64,000 nt of DNA from Nonomuraea zeae. GTDB lineage: Bacteria > Actinomycetota > Actinomycetes > Streptosporangiales > Streptosporangiaceae. Positions 61,150-64,000 of the stretch are shown one piece after another. Location of the stretch: positions 51,950-115,949 of the forward strand of contig NZ_VCKX01000004.1 of NCBI RefSeq assembly GCF_005889725.1. Reading direction: 5' to 3'. The notes below the pieces were generated by a model. It worked only from the letters and a program-made list of their open reading frames with translations. It was not told the origin of the DNA and ran no database searches. The position numbers and the translations under genes are program-made. Position 1 is the first letter of the stretch, and each line of letters opens with the position of its first letter.

Positions 61150-62540
61150 CTATGCCACAGCGGTCCTCAGCAGGGCCGATGAGGCTTGTCTCTTCTCGAT
61201 CATGTGACGTTCGAATGTGACGGGCGGCAGGCCGTCATTGGCGCTGTGCCGCCGGGTGGTGTTGTAGAAGTCCGCGATCCAGGTGGCGATCTTGAGGCGT
61301 GCCTCGGCCCGGGTGCCGAACCGGTGGCGGTGCACGTACTCGACCTTGAGGGTGCTGTTGAACGCCTCGGCGGCTGCGTTGTCGAGCGCGCAGCCGACCC
61401 GGCCCATCGACTGGATGACACCGGCAGAGGCGTTCAGCGAGCATCTAGACTTGCTGCTGAGCAGCAGTGTTGCGACGACTGATTGAATCCGAGTTCCGAG
61501 CCGCGGTCGGAGTGAAAGATCACCCCGTCCACGTCACCGCCGCGGGTGGCCACCGCCATCTGCAGCGAAGCGCAGGTCAGCGCCGCATCGTGATGCTCGG
61601 ACATCGCGTAGCCGAGCAGCCGGCCCGAGAACAGGTCCTCGACCGTGGCCAGGTAGAGCCTGCCCTCATCGGTGTCGATCTGCGTCACATCGCCGCACCA
61701 CAGCACGTCCACAGCACGTCCGCAGCGGGCGCGGCGAACTTCCGCCGGACCAGGTCCGGGGCGGCCGGCCGCTTGCCCTGCCGGGTCAGCGAGCGCGGCT
61801 TACGCCGTCTGCGGCCGGACAGGCCAAGCTCGACCATCCGCGCCCCAACCGTGTTCTGCGACACCCGCCAGCCCGCCTCATGCAGATCCTGGGTGACGCG
61901 AGGCGACCCATAGGTGCCGCCTGAGGCCTCGAACAGGCGGGTGATCTCCGCATCGAGGTCGGCCCGCCGGCGCTGGCGGGCGGTCGGCGCGTCATCGCCG
62001 ATGCGGTTCTTCCATTTGCAGAACCAGGACTGAGACGCCCAGCGCCCGGCAGGAGATGGTGTGGTCGATGCCGTGCTCGGTCTTCTGGGAGCTGATGACG
62101 GCCGCCACGCTTATCCGCCCATCGCCTCCTTGACCCACAAGACCACCGAGCGCTTGAGCACGTCACGCTCGTCTTCCAGCTCGGCGCGTTCCTTCTCCCA
62201 GGCCGCCTTGTCCTGGGCGTGCCGCTTGGCCAGCTCGGCCTTCTCCCGCCGCAGCCGGGCCAGTTCCTCCTGCTCGGACTCCTTCAGCGTTCCGCTCCCG
62301 TCGCCGTCACCGTCGCCGTCGCCGTCGCCGTTGTACTGCTCGGCGAGCCGATCCATCTGCACCCAATGGTGCAACGTGTACGGGCTGATCCCCAGATCCC
62401 GCGCCACCTGAGCCACGGGCTTGCCGGTCTCCTTGACGATACGCAAGCGCCCCGGCCCAGAACTCCGGATCAAAGCGCCGCCGCGTAACTGCTGCCACGA
62501 CCAAACCTTTCCCGGTTCGGTCTCCACGCTATGAGGGGAA
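61150..62540 (-). pseudogene. Degraded IS3-family element (OrfA and OrfB in pieces)
   Basis: On the minus strand OrfA reads TRRRFDPEF, then after a frameshift LRIVKETGKPVAQVARDLGI, LHHWVQMDRLAEQ, a Gly-Asp repeat, and a coiled-coil REKAELAKRHAQDKAAWEKE. OrfB pieces in several frames give GRLYLATVEDLFSGRLLGYA, VDGVIFHSDRGSE and, after another break, GCALDNAAAEAFNSTLKVEY. All three DDE regions can be found, but at least three frameshifts and an out-of-place segment at 61430-61490 make it non-functional. Confidence 0.8.
62298..62333 (-). repeat. Hexanucleotide repeat coding for Gly-Asp units
   Basis: Six near-perfect copies of CCGTCG/CCGTCA are in tandem. They encode a GDGDGDGDGD run between the HTH and the coiled coil of the IS3-family OrfA. 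This is most simply read as slippage expansion. Confidence 0.8.
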
Positions 62541-62574
62541 GGCCACTTTCGCATTGACCGCCAACTCGAAGAGG

Positions 62575-62704
62575 CTCTGACCCGCGGCCCGATCCCCTGC
62601 ATCTGGCTGCCGTGTTCGGCATCGACGACAAGACCGCCATCCGCTACGCCAATGCCGCCCGCCACCTCCTGCAGACCGCTGCGGAAACGCCCGAACCACC
62701 GTGA
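62575..62704 (+). pseudogene. 3' remnant of a recombinase or replicon-type gene
   Basis: The frame ends AAVFGIDDKTAIRYANAARH, then LLQTAAETPEPP and TGA at 62702-62704. A related piece just upstream (DRQLEEALTRG) is in another frame. This pattern occurs at the C-terminus of actinobacterial integrase-associated proteins. Only about 40 codons remain. Confidence 0.4.
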
Positions 62705-62717
62705 CACCATAGGCGTC

Positions 62718-63146
62718 GTGATCCCCGCGGATGAGCTTGTCAACCGAAAGCTGCTCCAGGCGACGGTGTCCTGGCACACCCATCCCAGCGATGATCAAGC
62801 CTCACTGGTGCATATGTGGTTGCACCTGAGCGATCTCGGCCCGGTTCGCTTTCACACCGCCCCCGACGCCTCGCTCGAGCTGACGCTCGATCAACCACAC
62901 AACTCCTATGACATGGACGAGTACGGCCAGGTCACCGTCGGTCCCGCCGCAGAGAACTTTCTGATGAGCCGATTCATCGGTCAGTCGATCCGAGCCGTTC
63001 ACCGCATCATCGACCACCGGATCGGGACGGAGATCGGCCTCCGGCTCGAACTCGATCACGGCGAGATGCGCATCCTCAACCTGGGCGACGACCTGGTCAT
63101 CACTGACACTGCCCTGCCGGACGCGCTCGAAGCCGCTCTCCGCTGA
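62718..63146 (+). CDS. Hypothetical protein, 142 residues
   Basis: The GTG at 62718 opens a balanced, acidic protein (ELVNRKLLQATVSWHTHP, ELTLDQPHNSYDMDEYGQ, then GTEIGLRLELDHGEMRILNL). It is beta-rich with no membrane helix or signal. Codon use is typical of the genome. The family was not recognised. It lies immediately after a recombinase-like remnant. Confidence 0.6.
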   Translation: MIPADELVNRKLLQATVSWHTHPSDDQASLVHMWLHLSDLGPVRFHTAPDASLELTLDQPHNSYDMDEYGQVTVGPAAENFLMSRFIGQSIRAVHRIIDHRIGTEIGLRLELDHGEMRILNLGDDLVITDTALPDALEAALR

Positions 63147-63398
63147 CACTCTCCTCAACGTTCAGTGCGCTGAACCCACGAGGCGAACAGGCCTTGAGAT
63201 GCCGAACCCACGTGAGTTCCCGCTGAAACACCTTCAGTTCGCGTGAACTCTGGGCTTTCTGGGGCCCTCCGCTCGGGTCGCCGCCACCAGGCGCAAAGTA
63301 GCTGAGAGCAACCGGGCGTTCCGGACGTCTTGTTAGCGAGCAACCCCGCCCGGTCTCCCCCGCAGGAACAGGGACGGGACCCGAGTCTCGTTGGTGAG
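63147..63398. other. Gap without a recognised gene
   Basis: The 250 bases between two converging genes show only short, low-quality frames. No strong hairpin was found. Confidence 0.5.
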
Positions 63399-64000
63399 CT
63401 ACTCCGGCAGCGGCCCGAACTTCGTGGCCCAGTCAACCCCGGCCACCGCCCGCACCTGCTGCTCAGTTGTCCCGCGTACACCCCTCAAGTCGGCGCCGGC
63501 CAGGTTCGCGCCGGCCAGGTCCGCGCCGCTCAGGTCCGCGCCACTCAGGTCCGCGCGGGTCAGTTGCGCCTCGGGCAGGTCCGCGAGGGTCAGGTCCGCG
63601 CTGGTCAGGTCAGCGTCGTACAGGTCCGCGCCGCTCAGGTCCGCGAGGGTCAGGTCCGCGCCGGTCAGGTCCGCGCCGCTCAGGGCCGCGCCGGTCAGGT
63701 CCGCGCCGTGGAGGTTCGCGCCGGTCAGGTCCGCGCCGCCTAGGGCCGCGCCGCTCAGGTTCGCGTCGGTCAGGTCCGCGCCGTGGAGGTTCGCGCTGGT
63801 CAGGTCCGCGCCGCTCAGGTTCGCGCCGGTCAGGTCCGCGCCGTGCAGGTTCGCGCCGGTCAGGTCCGCTCGGGGAAAGCGGCTGTTGGAGAAGTCTGCG
63901 CGGCCCGTAATGGAGTCGCTGTTGTTGAAGGGGGTCAGGGTGGGAGCAATGGTCAACGCTGCGACCACATCGGCGGGGGGACGCACGAGGGGGGCACTCG
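63399..64000 (-). CDS. Pentapeptide-repeat protein, probably N-terminally cut by the window edge
   Basis: At least 195 residues are visible. From about residue 35 the protein consists of some 25 A(D/N)LxG-type units ([20 protein letters not shown] and so on), which fold into a right-handed quadrilateral helix. A short tail ends [14 protein letters not shown] at 63986 could be the start, but the frame stays open to the window end and the first residues ([14 protein letters not shown]) look like the end of a membrane or exported segment. A larger protein is therefore likely. Some members mimic DNA and protect gyrase; most have no known role. Confidence 0.75.
   Translation of the reverse strand, partial: SAPLVRPPADVVAALTIAPTLTPFNNSDSITGRADFSNSRFPRADLTGANLHGADLTGANLSGADLTSANLHGADLTDANLSGAALGGADLTGANLHGADLTGAALSGADLTGADLTLADLSGADLYDADLTSADLTLADLPEAQLTRADLSGADLSGADLAGANLAGADLRGVRGTTEQQVRAVAGVDWATKFGPLPE
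63480..63870 (-). repeat. 15-base tandem repeats of the pentapeptide region
   Basis: The DNA repeats with a period of 15 or 30 bases around CAGGTCCGCGCC units. This is the direct consequence of the five-residue coding repeat. High identity between units at silent positions suggests recent expansion or conversion. Confidence 0.75.

Noticed and set aside
63480..63870. Possible CRISPR array
   Set aside because: The repeat has a strict 15-base period without spacers and is fully explained by coding pentapeptides.

Overview
The window is GC-rich DNA with strong third-position G/C bias, many GTG starts and stop/start overlaps (ATGA, GTGA). It carries AfsR/SARP and LAL regulators, an F420-type LLM oxidoreductase and a kinase-WD40 protein. 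Together these point to a filamentous actinomycete, probably of the Streptosporangiales (Nonomuraea-like). The genus is inference; there is no rRNA or tRNA marker here.

Region by region. 0-8.5 kb: small exported proteins, an IS256-type scrap, a DUF5937/ArsR regulator and MFS exporter divergent pair, a LuxR-type regulator, an XRE regulator facing a two-gene clpP operon in which one subunit has lost its catalytic serine, then a decayed regulator/SRPBCC pair leading into a DUF998 membrane protein. 8.9-14.7 kb: the most unusual block. A 25-residue peptide gene, a perfect hairpin, a PaaK/CapK-like adenylate-forming enzyme and a polytopic membrane protein with presenilin-type YD and GLGD motifs lie on the + strand and meet a large AfsR-like regulator on the - strand. 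14.8-23.3 kb: a kinase with a WD40-like extracellular half, a DUF2786 protein, an MBL hydrolase and XRE-cupin regulator divergent pair with an AT-rich palindromic operator, and a secreted endonuclease/phosphatase-fold protein. 23.5-32.7 kb: a two-gene ABC exporter divergent from a LAL regulator, an F420-type oxidoreductase and a ROK regulator beside gene remnants.

32.8-51 kb is an accessory and mobile zone. It holds a frameshifted rve transposase, a two-component system, a CPBP protease/SARP pair, a tyrosine recombinase-HTH-zinc ribbon cassette cut by an IS5-type element, two different Tn3 transposase 3' ends flanking a large secreted DUF11 protein, a headless TetR gene, an FGE-fold gene with a duplicated 3' end, two more degraded transposases and a fructosamine kinase.

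51.2-58.6 kb is an intact envelope-stress/export locus. A sensor kinase and response regulator diverge from a secreted alpha/beta hydrolase, a secreted small protein and a coupled adaptor-ATPase-permease (MacB-like) set ending in a strong terminator. 59.4-61 kb has a GlxA-type regulator and a DJ-1/PfpI enzyme. The right end holds a degraded IS3-family element with an expanded Gly-Asp repeat, an unassigned small protein and a pentapeptide-repeat protein running off the window. No CRISPR array, rRNA or tRNA gene was recognised.
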